DNA from: an uncultured Collinsella sp. | GTDB lineage: Bacteria > Actinomycetota > Coriobacteriia > Coriobacteriales > Coriobacteriaceae | NCBI GenBank assembly: GCA_900550785.1 | Contig: URTL01000010.1 | Location: forward strand, 1 to 24,324 | Direction: 5' to 3' | Length of the DNA: 24,324 nt | Shown: piece by piece, positions 1 to 8,048 of the stretch | Layout: each line of letters begins with the position of its first letter | Numbering within the stretch: the stretch's first letter is position 1 | Notes under the pieces: model-generated | Seen by the model: the letters and a program-made list of their open reading frames with translations, nothing else | What the model was told of the DNA's origin: nothing | Database searches by the model: none | Made by a program: the position numbers and the translations under genes

Positions 1-82
1 CGACCTTTAGGAGCGGGCGGCTCTGTCGACGGGGAGCACGCGCCCGTGACATGGAAGGACATATCGCTCGCCAGGAAAACAT
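1..82 (-). CDS. thrB: Probable N-terminus of homoserine kinase, cut by window edge
   Basis: An open frame runs on the minus strand from an ATG at 82 (alternative in-frame ATG at 52) to the window edge without a stop. It starts 24 bases after the hom stop codon. From the second ATG it reads MSRARAPRRQSRPLLKV. The terminal LLKV is what precedes the VPATSANLGPGFD motif that opens homoserine kinases, but that motif itself lies outside the window. The hom-thrB order is common in bacteria, and homoserine kinase acts on the product of hom. Neither ATG has a strong ribosome binding site. The call rests on context plus four residues, so it is tentative. Confidence 0.4.
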   Translation of the reverse strand, partial: MFSWRAICPSMSRARAPRRQSRPLLKV

Positions 83-106
83 ATATGCCGTATAGCGAAG
101 AGCGAA

Positions 107-1450
107 TTAGTTGGCCATGACGCCTTCGGTCCAAGCCTCAACGTCCTCGATGCGCAGGACGTTGGCGACCTCGGCCACGCAGTCGACGCCGGCAAGCTCG
201 GCGGCGGCTGCCTGGATATCCTTCTCGAGCGCGCGGTGCGTTAGGAAGATGACCGAGCAGGCATCGCTGACGCCCGATTTGCCGTCCTCGACCTGGTTGA
301 TGAGCGAGATCGAGATGTTGTGCTTGGCAAAGATATCGACCGTCTCGGACGGGGCGCCTACGCGGTCGGCGACTTTCAGGCGCACATAGTACTTGGTCTG
401 GAGCTCGTCCATGGGCTTAAAGGCGAGGTTGTGACCATAGGGCTCAATCTCGGGCAGCGGAGCCACGCCGCAGCTGATCTGCTCGGAGAGCGACAGGATA
501 TCGCCCACGACGGCGCTCGCGGTGGGGAAGGAGCCTGCGCCGGCACCGTAGAACATGGTCTCGCCCACGGCGTCGCCTACCACGTAGACAGCGTTCATGG
601 CGCCGTTGACCTTGGCGAGCATATGGTCTGCCGGGATGAGCGTGGGATGCACGCGGACGTCGACGCCGGCGTCGGTGTTGCGTGCGATGCCCAGCAGCTT
701 GATGGTGTAGCCGAGCTCGCGGGCCTGGGCGATGTCCTCGGCGCCGATGGTACGGATACCCTGCTGGTAGACATCGTCGGTGGTCACGCGGGTGCCAAAG
801 CCGATGGAAGCGAGGATTGCCGTCTTGCTGGCGGCGTCGAAGCCGTCGACGTCGGCGGACGGGTCGGCCTCGGCATAGCCCTTTGCCTGGGCGTCGGCGA
901 GCACGTCAGCGTAATCGGCGCCCTCGGCGTCCATGCGCGACAGGATGTAGTTGGTGGTGCCGTTGAGAATGCCAGCGATGGTCAGGATCTTGTTGCCCAC
1001 CAGGTCGTGCTCGAGCGTGCTGACAATGGGGATGCCACCGCCGCAGCTGGCCTCGCACTTAATCTGCACGCCGCACGCGCGTGCCTTCTCGGCGAGCGTC
1101 TCGACATGACGGCCCAACAGGGCCTTGTTGGCAGAGACGACGTGCTTGCCGTTCTCGAAGGCGGTGGTGAAGATTTCGGTCGCGGGGTGCTCGCCGCCGA
1201 TGAGCTCGACGACGATATCGACGGCGGGGTCGGTGACGACGTCGTGCCAGTCGCTCGTAAAGGCCTCGCGCTCAATACCGGCAGCTTCGGCCTGCTCCCA
1301 GGCAAGCGCGCAGGCGCGGGTCAGCTTAAGGTCGATGCCGTAGGCGGCCAGGTACTCATCGTGGTGGCTCTTGATCAGACGGGCCACGCCGCCGCCGACG
1401 GTTCCAAGACCGATCAGACCGACGTTCACGGTGCGCAGGGGTTCGCTCAT
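107..1450 (-). CDS. hom: Homoserine dehydrogenase
   Basis: Catalyses the NAD(P)H-dependent reduction of aspartate semialdehyde to homoserine, the branch point to threonine, isoleucine and methionine; cytoplasmic. The 447-aa protein opens with a Rossmann nucleotide site (GLGTVGGG, residues 14-21). It carries SANKALLG near residue 106 and the family signature GYAEADPSADVDGFDAASK at 191-209, which ends in the conserved lysine. The last ~90 residues form an ACT regulatory domain (YYVRLKVADRVGAPSETVD and onward), typical of the long monofunctional enzyme that is feedback-inhibited by threonine. Length fits the family. The start is supported by AAGGAG 7 bases upstream. It is divergent from the amino acid importer and probably co-transcribed with thrB downstream. 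Confidence 0.97.
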   Translation of the reverse strand: MSEPLRTVNVGLIGLGTVGGGVARLIKSHHDEYLAAYGIDLKLTRACALAWEQAEAAGIEREAFTSDWHDVVTDPAVDIVVELIGGEHPATEIFTTAFENGKHVVSANKALLGRHVETLAEKARACGVQIKCEASCGGGIPIVSTLEHDLVGNKILTIAGILNGTTNYILSRMDAEGADYADVLADAQAKGYAEADPSADVDGFDAASKTAILASIGFGTRVTTDDVYQQGIRTIGAEDIAQARELGYTIKLLGIARNTDAGVDVRVHPTLIPADHMLAKVNGAMNAVYVVGDAVGETMFYGAGAGSFPTASAVVGDILSLSEQISCGVAPLPEIEPYGHNLAFKPMDELQTKYYVRLKVADRVGAPSETVDIFAKHNISISLINQVEDGKSGVSDACSVIFLTHRALEKDIQAAAAELAGVDCVAEVANVLRIEDVEAWTEGVMAN

Positions 1451-1700
1451 AGATAGCTCCTTCGTGCATCTTATGGATGGATTAACCGCTTAAAGGTTGA
1501 GTGCATTCTAGCGTGAACCGAGGGCGCGTGCTCGCCAGGCAACAGGAGTCGCACAAAACGGCACCCCCGAAACGCTGCGGAAACATTGGAAACATGCTCG
1601 CTACAAACGGAACTCCGTAACAAACTGTCAACGTTTGCACCATAAGGTTTGCCCTGTACCGCAAGACGGCCGCACCGCGGCCAGCGAAAAGGGGGACACC
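1451..1700. promoter_or_regulatory. Divergent hom / liv control region
   Basis: This 250-bp spacer separates the divergent hom and liv starts. It holds an imperfect direct repeat, GGAAACATT (1579-1587) followed at once by GGAAACATG (1588-1596). The ten bases CGGAAACATT recur upstream of the second binding-protein gene (2929-2938). AAAGGGGG at 1688-1695 is the ribosome binding site of the first binding protein. No promoter with both -35 and -10 close to consensus is evident on either strand. A TTGACA reads on the minus strand at 1631-1626 but lacks a good -10. Confidence 0.4.
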
Positions 1701-2867
1701 ATGTTTAGCATCAACAACGTACTTAACCGCAGGAGTTTCTTGGCTGGCGCCGCGGCGCTCGGTGGCACCGCGGTGCTCGCTGGTTGCTCGTCGGGTGGCT
1801 CGGACGGCGGCTCCGCCGATGACGGTAAGACCTTCAAGATCGGTGTCATCGGCCCTCTGACCGGCGCCGCGGCAACCTATGGCGTTTCGGCCGAGAAGGG
1901 TGCCAAGCTCGCCGCCAAGGATTTCTCGACCAAGGACATCAAACTCTCGCTTAAGTCCGAGGATGACGTCGCTGACGGCGAGAAGGCTATCAACGCCTTC
2001 AATACCCTGTGTGACTGGGGCATGCAGGCGCTCGTCGGTCCGGTCACCACCGGTGCTGCCGTCGCTGTCTCGGGCGAGATTGCCGACGACATGCTCATGG
2101 TCACGCCCTCGGCCTCGTCTCTCGATGTCACCAAGGATAAGACCACGGTCTTTCAGGTTTGCTTCACCGATCCCACTATGGGCGCCAGCGCCGCGAAGTT
2201 CTTGGCCGAGAAGTACGCGGACGCCAAGATCGCCTTGTTTTACAACTCCGGCGATACGTACAGCTCGGGTGTTGCCGATGCCTTTGCCGAGCAGGCCAAG
2301 GAGTCCAAACTTGATATCGTCGATACCGAGACCTTTAAGGACGATTCCTCCACGAGCTTTACCAACCAGCTCACCAAGGCCAAGGAGGCCGGCGCCACGC
2401 TCATCTTTGCGCCGATCTACTACACGCCGGCGTCCGTTTTGCTCAAGAACGCCAAGGACATGGGCTACGACATGACGCTCATGGGTACCGACGGCATGGA
2501 CGGCCTGCTCTCTGTGGAGGGCTTCGATACCTCTCTTGCCGAGGGCGTACTGCTCATGACCCCGTTTTCGGCTGACGATGAGAAGAATGCCGACTTCGTC
2601 AAGGCCTATAAGGATGCCTACGACGAGACGCCCAACCAGTTTGCCGCCGACGCTTACGATTGCGTCCACGCCATCGCCGAGGCTATCGATAGGGCGGGGA
2701 TTGACATTTCGGCCGACGGTGCCGACATTGCCGGCGACCTTGCCAAGGCCATGCGCAAGATCAAGATCGAGGGCCTGACAGGCGAGCTGACGTGGAATGA
2801 CGAGGGCCAGGTCGAAAAGCCCGCCACAGCCTATGTGATCCAGGACGGCAAGTACATCGCCGCCTAA
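1701..2867 (+). CDS. Branched-chain amino acid ABC transporter substrate-binding lipoprotein (copy 1)
   Basis: Extracellular receptor that hands leucine, isoleucine, valine or a related amino acid to the LivHMGF importer. Of the possible starts, ATG 1701 is chosen because AAAGGGGG lies just upstream and the signal peptide then begins normally. The N-terminus has a twin-arginine pair (NRRSFL, residues 9-14), a hydrophobic stretch and a lipobox VLAGC with Cys29 as the lipid-modified residue, then a Gly/Ser/Asp linker. The mature part begins FKIGVIGPLTG, the type I periplasmic binding fold typical of LivJ/LivK (Peripla_BP_6). Length is 388 aa, usual for the family. A close paralogue follows directly. 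The ligand cannot be told from sequence. Confidence 0.93.
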   Translation: MFSINNVLNRRSFLAGAAALGGTAVLAGCSSGGSDGGSADDGKTFKIGVIGPLTGAAATYGVSAEKGAKLAAKDFSTKDIKLSLKSEDDVADGEKAINAFNTLCDWGMQALVGPVTTGAAVAVSGEIADDMLMVTPSASSLDVTKDKTTVFQVCFTDPTMGASAAKFLAEKYADAKIALFYNSGDTYSSGVADAFAEQAKESKLDIVDTETFKDDSSTSFTNQLTKAKEAGATLIFAPIYYTPASVLLKNAKDMGYDMTLMGTDGMDGLLSVEGFDTSLAEGVLLMTPFSADDEKNADFVKAYKDAYDETPNQFAADAYDCVHAIAEAIDRAGIDISADGADIAGDLAKAMRKIKIEGLTGELTWNDEGQVEKPATAYVIQDGKYIAA

Positions 2868-2935
2868 GTGCGCATAAAGCGCGACCGGTGAGGCCGTTTT
2901 ATTCAGGGCAGGGACGCCTGTAACAGAACGGAAAC

Positions 2936-2977
2936 ATTACTTTCACACAATAAAGTGGCATTACTGCATAAAGTAAT
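2936..2977. promoter_or_regulatory. Inverted repeat upstream of second binding protein gene
   Basis: ATTACTTT (2936-2943) and AAAGTAAT (2970-2977) are perfect inverse complements 26 bases apart, and ATTACT occurs again at 2960-2965. A second pair, AAAGTGGC (2952-2959) and GCCACTTT (3034-3041), is also perfect. The CGGAAACATT motif shared with the hom/liv region overlaps the left edge (2929-2938). The surrounding 2868-3138 spacer is AT-rich compared with the genes. It could be an operator cluster; no regulator is identified. Confidence 0.4.
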
Positions 2978-3002
2978 AGAAATACGCAGAACTATGGATA
3001 AA

Positions 3003-3032
3003 TGAACAAATCCAAAGAAAAGTTGAAATAAT
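3003..3032 (+). promoter_or_regulatory. Candidate promoter for second binding protein gene
   Basis: TGAACA (3003-3008, 4/6 to -35) and AATAAT (3027-3032, 5/6 to -10) lie 18 bases apart in AT-rich spacer. The predicted transcript would begin near 3039, about 100 bases before the ATG. Visual match only. Confidence 0.35.
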
Positions 3033-3138
3033 CGCCACTTTCCTTAACTAAAGCGTCTAGTATTTTGCGAACGCCGAACACGGCGAAGGATGGCCTGTCG
3101 GGTAACCGAAACCCGACGAGATTTGAGAGGAGAGCCGC

Positions 3139-4326
3139 ATGTCGAGCCTCACCGGTAAGTCATTGAACCCTGTTATGAATCGCAGGAGCGTTATCGCGAG
3201 CGCAGCAGGTCTGGGGGCGATGTCCATTCTAGCTGGTTGCTCCTCCAACGGCGGCGACAGCGGTTCCGCTTCGAGCGACGCTTCGTTTAAGATCGGTACC
3301 ATCGGCCCGCTGACCGGCGCCAACGCGTCCTACGGCAAGTCCGTTACCCAGGGTGTCGAGCTTGGCTGTAAGGATTTCTCGACCAAAGAGCTGCCGCTTG
3401 CCAGCAAGGCCGAAGATGACCAGGCCGACGGCGAGAAGGCCGTCAACGCCTTCAACACCCTGCTCGACTGGGGCATGCAGGCCCTCGTCGGTCCGACCAC
3501 CACGGGTGCGTCGGTTGCCGTTGCCGCAGAGTGTGGCAACGACCCCAAGACGTTCATGATCACCCCGTCCGCGTCCTCCGAGGACGTCACCGACGGCAAG
3601 GATTGCGTCTTCCAGGTTTGCTTCACCGACCCCAACCAGGGCGTCAACGCTGCCAAGTTCCTGGCGCAGAAGTATGCGGACGAGAAGTTCGTGCTGTTCT
3701 ATAACTCCGGCGACGCCTATTCTTCGGGCATCGCAGATTCTTTTAAGGCCCAGGCCGCTGAGTCCAAGCTCGAGATTGTTGACGAGGAGACCTTTAAGGA
3801 CGACTCCGCCACGAGCTTTACCAACCAGCTGACCAAGGCCAAGCAGGCCGGCGCCACCATGATCTTTGCGCCGATCTACTACACGCCGGCGTCCGTCCTG
3901 CTCAAGAACGCCAAGGACATGGGCTACGACGTCAAGATGATGGGCTGCGACGGCATGGACGGCATCCTGGGCGTTGAGGGCTTCGACACCTCTCTTGCTG
4001 AGGGTCTGCTGCTCATGACTCCGTTCTCCGCCGACGACGAGAAGAACGCCGACTTCGTCAACGCTTACAAGGATAAGTACGGCGATACCCCCGACCAGTT
4101 TGCCGCCGACGCCTACGACGGCGTGCACGCGGTGGCCGAGGCCCTCAAGGAGGCCGGTCTTGGAGCCGACGCCGATCCGACCGAGGCCGCCGAGAAGCTG
4201 TCGAAGGCTATGCTCAAGATTACCGTTGACGGTCTGACCGGCAAGCTCACCTGGAACGATAAGGGCCAGGTCCAAAAGGAGCCCACGGCTTACGTCATCA
4301 CCGACGGCAAGTACGTACAGGCCTAA
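3139..4326 (+). CDS. Branched-chain amino acid ABC transporter substrate-binding lipoprotein (copy 2)
   Basis: Second extracellular receptor of the same importer. The start at 3139 has GAGAGGAGAG just upstream; an in-frame Met13 at 3175 is a weaker alternative. Residues 14-18 are NRRSV (twin arginine), followed by a hydrophobic stretch and lipobox ILAGC with Cys34, then a Gly/Ser/Asp-rich linker and FKIGTIGPLTG. The 395-aa protein aligns without large gaps to the protein encoded at 1701-2867. DNA identity is almost complete over parts of the middle (around 2340-2470 against 3800-3930), while the signal peptide and C-terminal ~70 residues have diverged. Two receptors sharing one permease usually widen or tune substrate range; that is inference here. 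Confidence 0.94.
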   Translation: MSSLTGKSLNPVMNRRSVIASAAGLGAMSILAGCSSNGGDSGSASSDASFKIGTIGPLTGANASYGKSVTQGVELGCKDFSTKELPLASKAEDDQADGEKAVNAFNTLLDWGMQALVGPTTTGASVAVAAECGNDPKTFMITPSASSEDVTDGKDCVFQVCFTDPNQGVNAAKFLAQKYADEKFVLFYNSGDAYSSGIADSFKAQAAESKLEIVDEETFKDDSATSFTNQLTKAKQAGATMIFAPIYYTPASVLLKNAKDMGYDVKMMGCDGMDGILGVEGFDTSLAEGLLLMTPFSADDEKNADFVNAYKDKYGDTPDQFAADAYDGVHAVAEALKEAGLGADADPTEAAEKLSKAMLKITVDGLTGKLTWNDKGQVQKEPTAYVITDGKYVQA

Positions 4327-4357
4327 TTGGCCGCCTTACATAGAGCGGTTTTGATCC

Positions 4358-4419
4358 CAAGCAGGGGAGGTTTTGGCCTTCCCTGCTTGCTTGGTATCTA
4401 GGGACGATGTAACGTCCCT
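4358..4419 (+). promoter_or_regulatory. Two intercistronic stem-loops before livH
   Basis: A 13-bp stem (CAAGCAGGGGAGG at 4358-4370 with its partner at 4377-4389, one G-U pair, loop TTTTGG) is followed by a 7-bp stem (AGGGACG 4400-4406, CGTCCCT 4413-4419). Neither has a U-tract, so they are unlikely to be full terminators. They sit between the receptor and permease genes. Such structures commonly protect the upstream mRNA or cause partial termination, giving more binding protein than permease. Confidence 0.6.
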
Positions 4420-4465
4420 GTTTCATACATCAACTGGAAACCTATTCGAAAGGGGGATGTGGAAC

Positions 4466-5347
4466 ATGACGGTCTTTATCCAATACCTGGTCAACGGCCT
4501 GTCCATGGGCAGCGTCTACGCCATCATCGCGTTGGGCTACACCATGGTCTACGGTATCGCCAAGATGCTGAACTTCGCTCACGGCGACGTCATCATGGTC
4601 GGTGCCTATGTCTCGTTCTGCGCCACGTCGTATCTCGGCCTCCCGGGCTGGGCATCTGTAGTTCTCTCTTGTGTGGCCTGCACGGTTCTCGGTGTTCTCA
4701 TCGAGGGTCTGGCCTATAAGCCGCTGCGTCAAGCAGGCCCGCTGGCCGTTCTGATCACGGCCATCGGCGTGTCTTACTTCCTGCAGAACGCCGCGCAGCT
4801 TCTGTGGGGCGCCACGCCCAAGAACTTCACTTCGCTCGTCACCTTCCAGGTGCCGGAGTTCTTGGCCAAGTTCAACGTAAGCGCCGTCTCGCTCGTCACC
4901 ATCGTCGCCTGCCTGGTTATCATGGCCGGCCTGATGTTCTTTACAGGTAAGACCAAGATGGGCAAGGCCATGCGCGCCGTGTCCGAGGACAAGGCTGCCG
5001 CTCAGCTCATGGGCATCAACGTCAACCGCACCATTTCGATGACGTTTGCCATCGGCTCTGCCCTTGCCGCCATCGCCGGCGTGCTGCTGTGCTCCTACTC
5101 GCCGGTGCTGCAGCCCACGACGGGTGCCATGCCTGGCATCAAGGCCTTCGACGCCGCCGTTTTCGGTGGCATCGGCTCCATCCCCGGCGCCTTTGTCGGT
5201 GGCATTCTCATCGGCATCATCGAGGCGATGGCGCAGGCCTACATTTCCACGAGCCTTGCCAACTCCATCGTCTTTGGTGTTCTGATCATCGTCCTGCTCG
5301 TCAAGCCTGCCGGCCTCTTGGGCAAGTACGTCCCCGAGAAGGTGTAG
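4466..5347 (+). CDS. livH: Branched-chain amino acid ABC transporter permease LivH
   Basis: First membrane subunit of the importer. ATG 4466 is chosen because AAAGGGGG (4449-4456) sits 9 bases upstream, whereas ATG 4457 directly abuts that site. The 293-aa product is strongly hydrophobic with about eight membrane segments. It shows family features such as LNFAHGDVIMVGAY near the N-terminus and a cytoplasmic coupling stretch AVSEDKAAAQLMGIN that contacts the ATPases. The C-terminal FDAAVFGGIGSIPGAFVGG region is typical of LivH. Length matches the family. It abuts livM. Confidence 0.95.
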   Translation: MTVFIQYLVNGLSMGSVYAIIALGYTMVYGIAKMLNFAHGDVIMVGAYVSFCATSYLGLPGWASVVLSCVACTVLGVLIEGLAYKPLRQAGPLAVLITAIGVSYFLQNAAQLLWGATPKNFTSLVTFQVPEFLAKFNVSAVSLVTIVACLVIMAGLMFFTGKTKMGKAMRAVSEDKAAAQLMGINVNRTISMTFAIGSALAAIAGVLLCSYSPVLQPTTGAMPGIKAFDAAVFGGIGSIPGAFVGGILIGIIEAMAQAYISTSLANSIVFGVLIIVLLVKPAGLLGKYVPEKV

Positions 5348-6436
5348 GTGAGCGGTATGAAGTTTCTTAAAGACAAGCAGACGCGTCACGACTTTGTTAC
5401 GTACGCCATGTGCCTTGTGGCGTTCGCCATCGTGTTCTTTATGCAGTCTAACCACATGATACCGCGCATGATCGCCGGTCAGCTGGTTCCCATCACGGCC
5501 TATATCGTCATGGCCATCTCCCTTAACCTCGTCGTCGGCATCGCGGGCGACTTGTCGCTGGGCCACGCGGGCTTTATGAGCGTCGGCGCCTATACGGGCA
5601 TCGTTACCGCTGTCGCGCTGGAGAGCGCCGTTCCCTCCGATCCGGTGCGCCTGATCATCAGCATTGTGGTCGGCGCTATCGCCGCTGCCATCTTGGGCTT
5701 CTTGATTGGTATCCCGGTCCTGCGCCTGAGCGGCGACTATCTGGCCATCGTGACCCTGGCTTTTGGCGAGATCATCAAAGAGATCGTCACCTGCCTCATT
5801 GTGGGCGTCGACTCCCGCGGCCTGCACGTGATCTTTAACATCACGGGCAACTCTACGATCGACGACCTGCACCTGCTCGAGGACGGCACCGCCATCATCA
5901 AGGGCGCCCAGGGCGCCTCGGGCGTGTCGACGTACTCGACCTTCCTCGCCGGTGCCATCCTGGTCATGGTCGCACTCGTGATCGTGCTCAACCTGGTTCG
6001 CAGCCGTACCGGCCGTGCCATTATGGCCGTGCGCGATAACAAGATTGCAGCCGAGTCCGTAGGCATCTCCGTCACCGAGTACCGCATGATCGCCTTCGTG
6101 GTTTCCGCTGCCCTCGCCGGTGCTGCCGGAGCCCTCTTCGGCGGTAACTTCTCGCAGCTCTCCGCCACCAAGTTCGACTTCAACACGTCCATTCTCATCC
6201 TGGTGTTCGTGGTCCTGGGCGGTCTGGGCAATATGCGCGGCTCCGTCATCGCGGCGGCGTTGCTTACGGTGCTTCCCGAGCTGCTCCGTCAGTTCTCGGA
6301 CTACCGCATGCTCATCTACGCCATCGTGCTGATCCTGGTCATGATTTTTACCAACAACCCGCAGCTCAAGGCGTTCTTCGGTCGCGTCAAGGACCGCTTT
6401 GCTTCCAAGAAGGAGGTGGCAGCCGATGCCCAGTAA
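5348..6436 (+). CDS. livM: Branched-chain amino acid ABC transporter permease LivM
   Basis: Second membrane subunit, pairing with LivH. The frame can start at GTG 5348, directly after the livH stop with GAGAAGG upstream, or at ATG 5357, which has AGGTGA 5 bases upstream; the two differ by three residues and either is plausible. The 362-aa product has about nine to ten membrane segments, the family motif GDLSLGHAGFMSVGAY, and the coupling stretch AVRDNKIAAESVGIS. VVLGGLGNMRGSVIAA near the end is typical of LivM. It overlaps livG by 11 bases, implying translational coupling. Confidence 0.95.
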   Translation: MSGMKFLKDKQTRHDFVTYAMCLVAFAIVFFMQSNHMIPRMIAGQLVPITAYIVMAISLNLVVGIAGDLSLGHAGFMSVGAYTGIVTAVALESAVPSDPVRLIISIVVGAIAAAILGFLIGIPVLRLSGDYLAIVTLAFGEIIKEIVTCLIVGVDSRGLHVIFNITGNSTIDDLHLLEDGTAIIKGAQGASGVSTYSTFLAGAILVMVALVIVLNLVRSRTGRAIMAVRDNKIAAESVGISVTEYRMIAFVVSAALAGAAGALFGGNFSQLSATKFDFNTSILILVFVVLGGLGNMRGSVIAAALLTVLPELLRQFSDYRMLIYAIVLILVMIFTNNPQLKAFFGRVKDRFASKKEVAADAQ

Positions 6437-7286
6437 ATTTGAGTTCAAGAAGGGCAAGATGGTTCCGTATCCTTCTGGCGCCATCGTTCCCGACCGCGAC
6501 CTGGGCGAGCGCCCGGCGCTCGAGTGCATCCACCTGGGCATTGAGTTCGGCGGTCTTAAGGCAGTCGACGACTTTAGCCTGACCATCGGCAAGACCGAGA
6601 TCGCCGGTCTCATCGGCCCCAACGGTGCCGGCAAGACCACGGTCTTCAACCTGCTCACCAAGGTGTATCAGCCTACGCACGGCACCATCCTGCTCGACGG
6701 CGAGGACACCTCTGGCAAGTCGGTCTATCAGGTCAACCGCATGGGTATTGCCCGTACATTCCAGAACATTCGCCTGTTCAACACCATGACGGTGGAGGAT
6801 AACGTTAAGGTTGGCCTGCACAACCAGGAGCGTTACTCCGGCTTTGAGGGCGTGCTGCGCCTGCCGACGTATTGGAAGCACGAGAAGGCCGCCCACGAAC
6901 GCGCCATGGAGCTGCTGTCTATCTTTGATATGGAACATCTGGCAAACGAACAGGCCGGCTCGCTGCCTTACGGCGCTCAGCGCCGCCTGGAGATCGTCCG
7001 TGCACTTGCCACCAATCCCAAGCTGCTGCTGCTCGACGAGCCTGCCGCCGGCATGAACCCGTCCGAGACCGCGGAACTCATGGAGAACATCGTTAAGATC
7101 CGCGACACCTTCGGCATTGCCATCATGCTTATCGAGCACGACATGTCGCTCGTCATGAATATTTGCGAGGGTATCTGCGTGCTCAACTTTGGTAAGGTCA
7201 TCGCCAAGGGCACGGCCGAGGAAATCCAGAACAACGACGCCGTTATCGAGGCATATCTGGGCAAGCAGGATAAGGGGGAGAACTAA
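6426..7286 (+). CDS. livG: Branched-chain amino acid ABC transporter ATP-binding protein LivG
   Basis: Cytoplasmic ATPase driving the importer. ATG 6426 is preferred over upstream in-frame codons because AGGAGGT lies 8 bases before it; it overlaps the livM end. The 286-aa protein has Walker A GPNGAGKT (64-71, Lys70), a signature loop of the LivG type (PYGAQRRLE), and Walker B LLLLDEPAAGMN (Asp204, Glu205). The C-terminal VLNFGKVIAKGTAEEIQNN and VIEAYLG stretch matches the BCA ABC transporter C-terminal domain. A ~35-residue N-terminal extension before the ABC core is somewhat longer than usual. Confidence 0.95.
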   Translation: MPSKFEFKKGKMVPYPSGAIVPDRDLGERPALECIHLGIEFGGLKAVDDFSLTIGKTEIAGLIGPNGAGKTTVFNLLTKVYQPTHGTILLDGEDTSGKSVYQVNRMGIARTFQNIRLFNTMTVEDNVKVGLHNQERYSGFEGVLRLPTYWKHEKAAHERAMELLSIFDMEHLANEQAGSLPYGAQRRLEIVRALATNPKLLLLDEPAAGMNPSETAELMENIVKIRDTFGIAIMLIEHDMSLVMNICEGICVLNFGKVIAKGTAEEIQNNDAVIEAYLGKQDKGEN

Positions 7287-8000
7287 ATGGCAGAGCCGAT
7301 GCTTTCCGTCTACAACATCAACGTCTGGTACGGCGCCATCCACGCCATCAAGGACATCTCCTTTAACGTCAACGAGGGCGAGATCGTTGCTCTGATCGGT
7401 GCGAACGGTGCCGGCAAGTCCACGACGCTCAAGACCGTCTCGGGCCTGCTGCGTTCCAAGACCGGCTCCATCAAGTTTATGGGCGAGGACATTACCCATA
7501 CGCCCGCCGATAAGCTGGTGGGTAAGGGCCTGGCTCAGGTCCCCGAGGGCCGTCGCGCCTTTTTGCAGATGACGGTCGAGGAGAACCTTGAGATGGGCGC
7601 CTATACACAGCTCAAGTCCACGGTCGCTCCGGGCCTTGAGCGTGTCTACGAGCAGTTCCCGCGCCTTAAGGAGCGCCGTCGCCAGGTCGCCGGCACCCTT
7701 TCGGGCGGCGAGCAGCAGATGCTCGTTATGGGCCGCGCCCTTATGAGCAACCCCAAGCTGCTCATGCTCGACGAGCCTTCCATGGGCCTGGCGCCGATTC
7801 TGATCGAACAGATCTTCCAGATTGTCGAGGACCTGCACAAGGCCGGCACCACGGTGCTTCTGGTCGAGCAAAACGCACAGATGGCTCTTTCCATCGCCAC
7901 GCGCGGCTACGTGCTCGAGACCGGCAAGATCACCATGACCGGCACGGGCCAAGAACTCCTGCACGACGATAACGTGCGTAAGGCCTATCTGGGCGGTTAA
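7287..8000 (+). CDS. livF: Branched-chain amino acid ABC transporter ATP-binding protein LivF
   Basis: Second ATPase, forming a heterodimer with LivG. It starts at ATG 7287 right after the livG stop, with AAGGGGGAG upstream. The 237-aa protein has Walker A GANGAGKS (38-45), the full signature LSGGEQQ (138-144), and Walker B LLMLDEPSMGLAP (Asp162, Glu163). It ends VRKAYLGG, the usual LivF tail. It is the last gene of the operon and is followed by a strong terminator. Confidence 0.96.
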   Translation: MAEPMLSVYNINVWYGAIHAIKDISFNVNEGEIVALIGANGAGKSTTLKTVSGLLRSKTGSIKFMGEDITHTPADKLVGKGLAQVPEGRRAFLQMTVEENLEMGAYTQLKSTVAPGLERVYEQFPRLKERRRQVAGTLSGGEQQMLVMGRALMSNPKLLMLDEPSMGLAPILIEQIFQIVEDLHKAGTTVLLVEQNAQMALSIATRGYVLETGKITMTGTGQELLHDDNVRKAYLGG

Positions 8001-8011
8001 TTCATTCAACG

Positions 8012-8047
8012 AAGGGGCACTGACTATCCCGGTCAGCGCCCCCTTTT
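8012..8047 (+). terminator. Rho-independent terminator of the liv operon
   Basis: GGGGCACTGAC (8014-8024) pairs with GTCAGCGCCCC (8032-8042), with one A/G mismatch and a 7-base loop. The stem is followed by CTTTTTAA. It lies 13 bases after the livF stop. Confidence 0.93.
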
Positions 8048-8048
8048 T

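Noticed and set aside
320..1456. 378-aa plus-strand frame opposite hom
   Set aside because: Compositional shadow of homoserine dehydrogenase; no family resemblance or start signal.
4442..6661. 739-aa open frame on the minus strand opposite livH/livM/livG
   Set aside because: It mirrors three genes with clear family motifs, has no ribosome binding site and is full of low-complexity His/Asp/Gly. It results from codon bias of the plus-strand genes.
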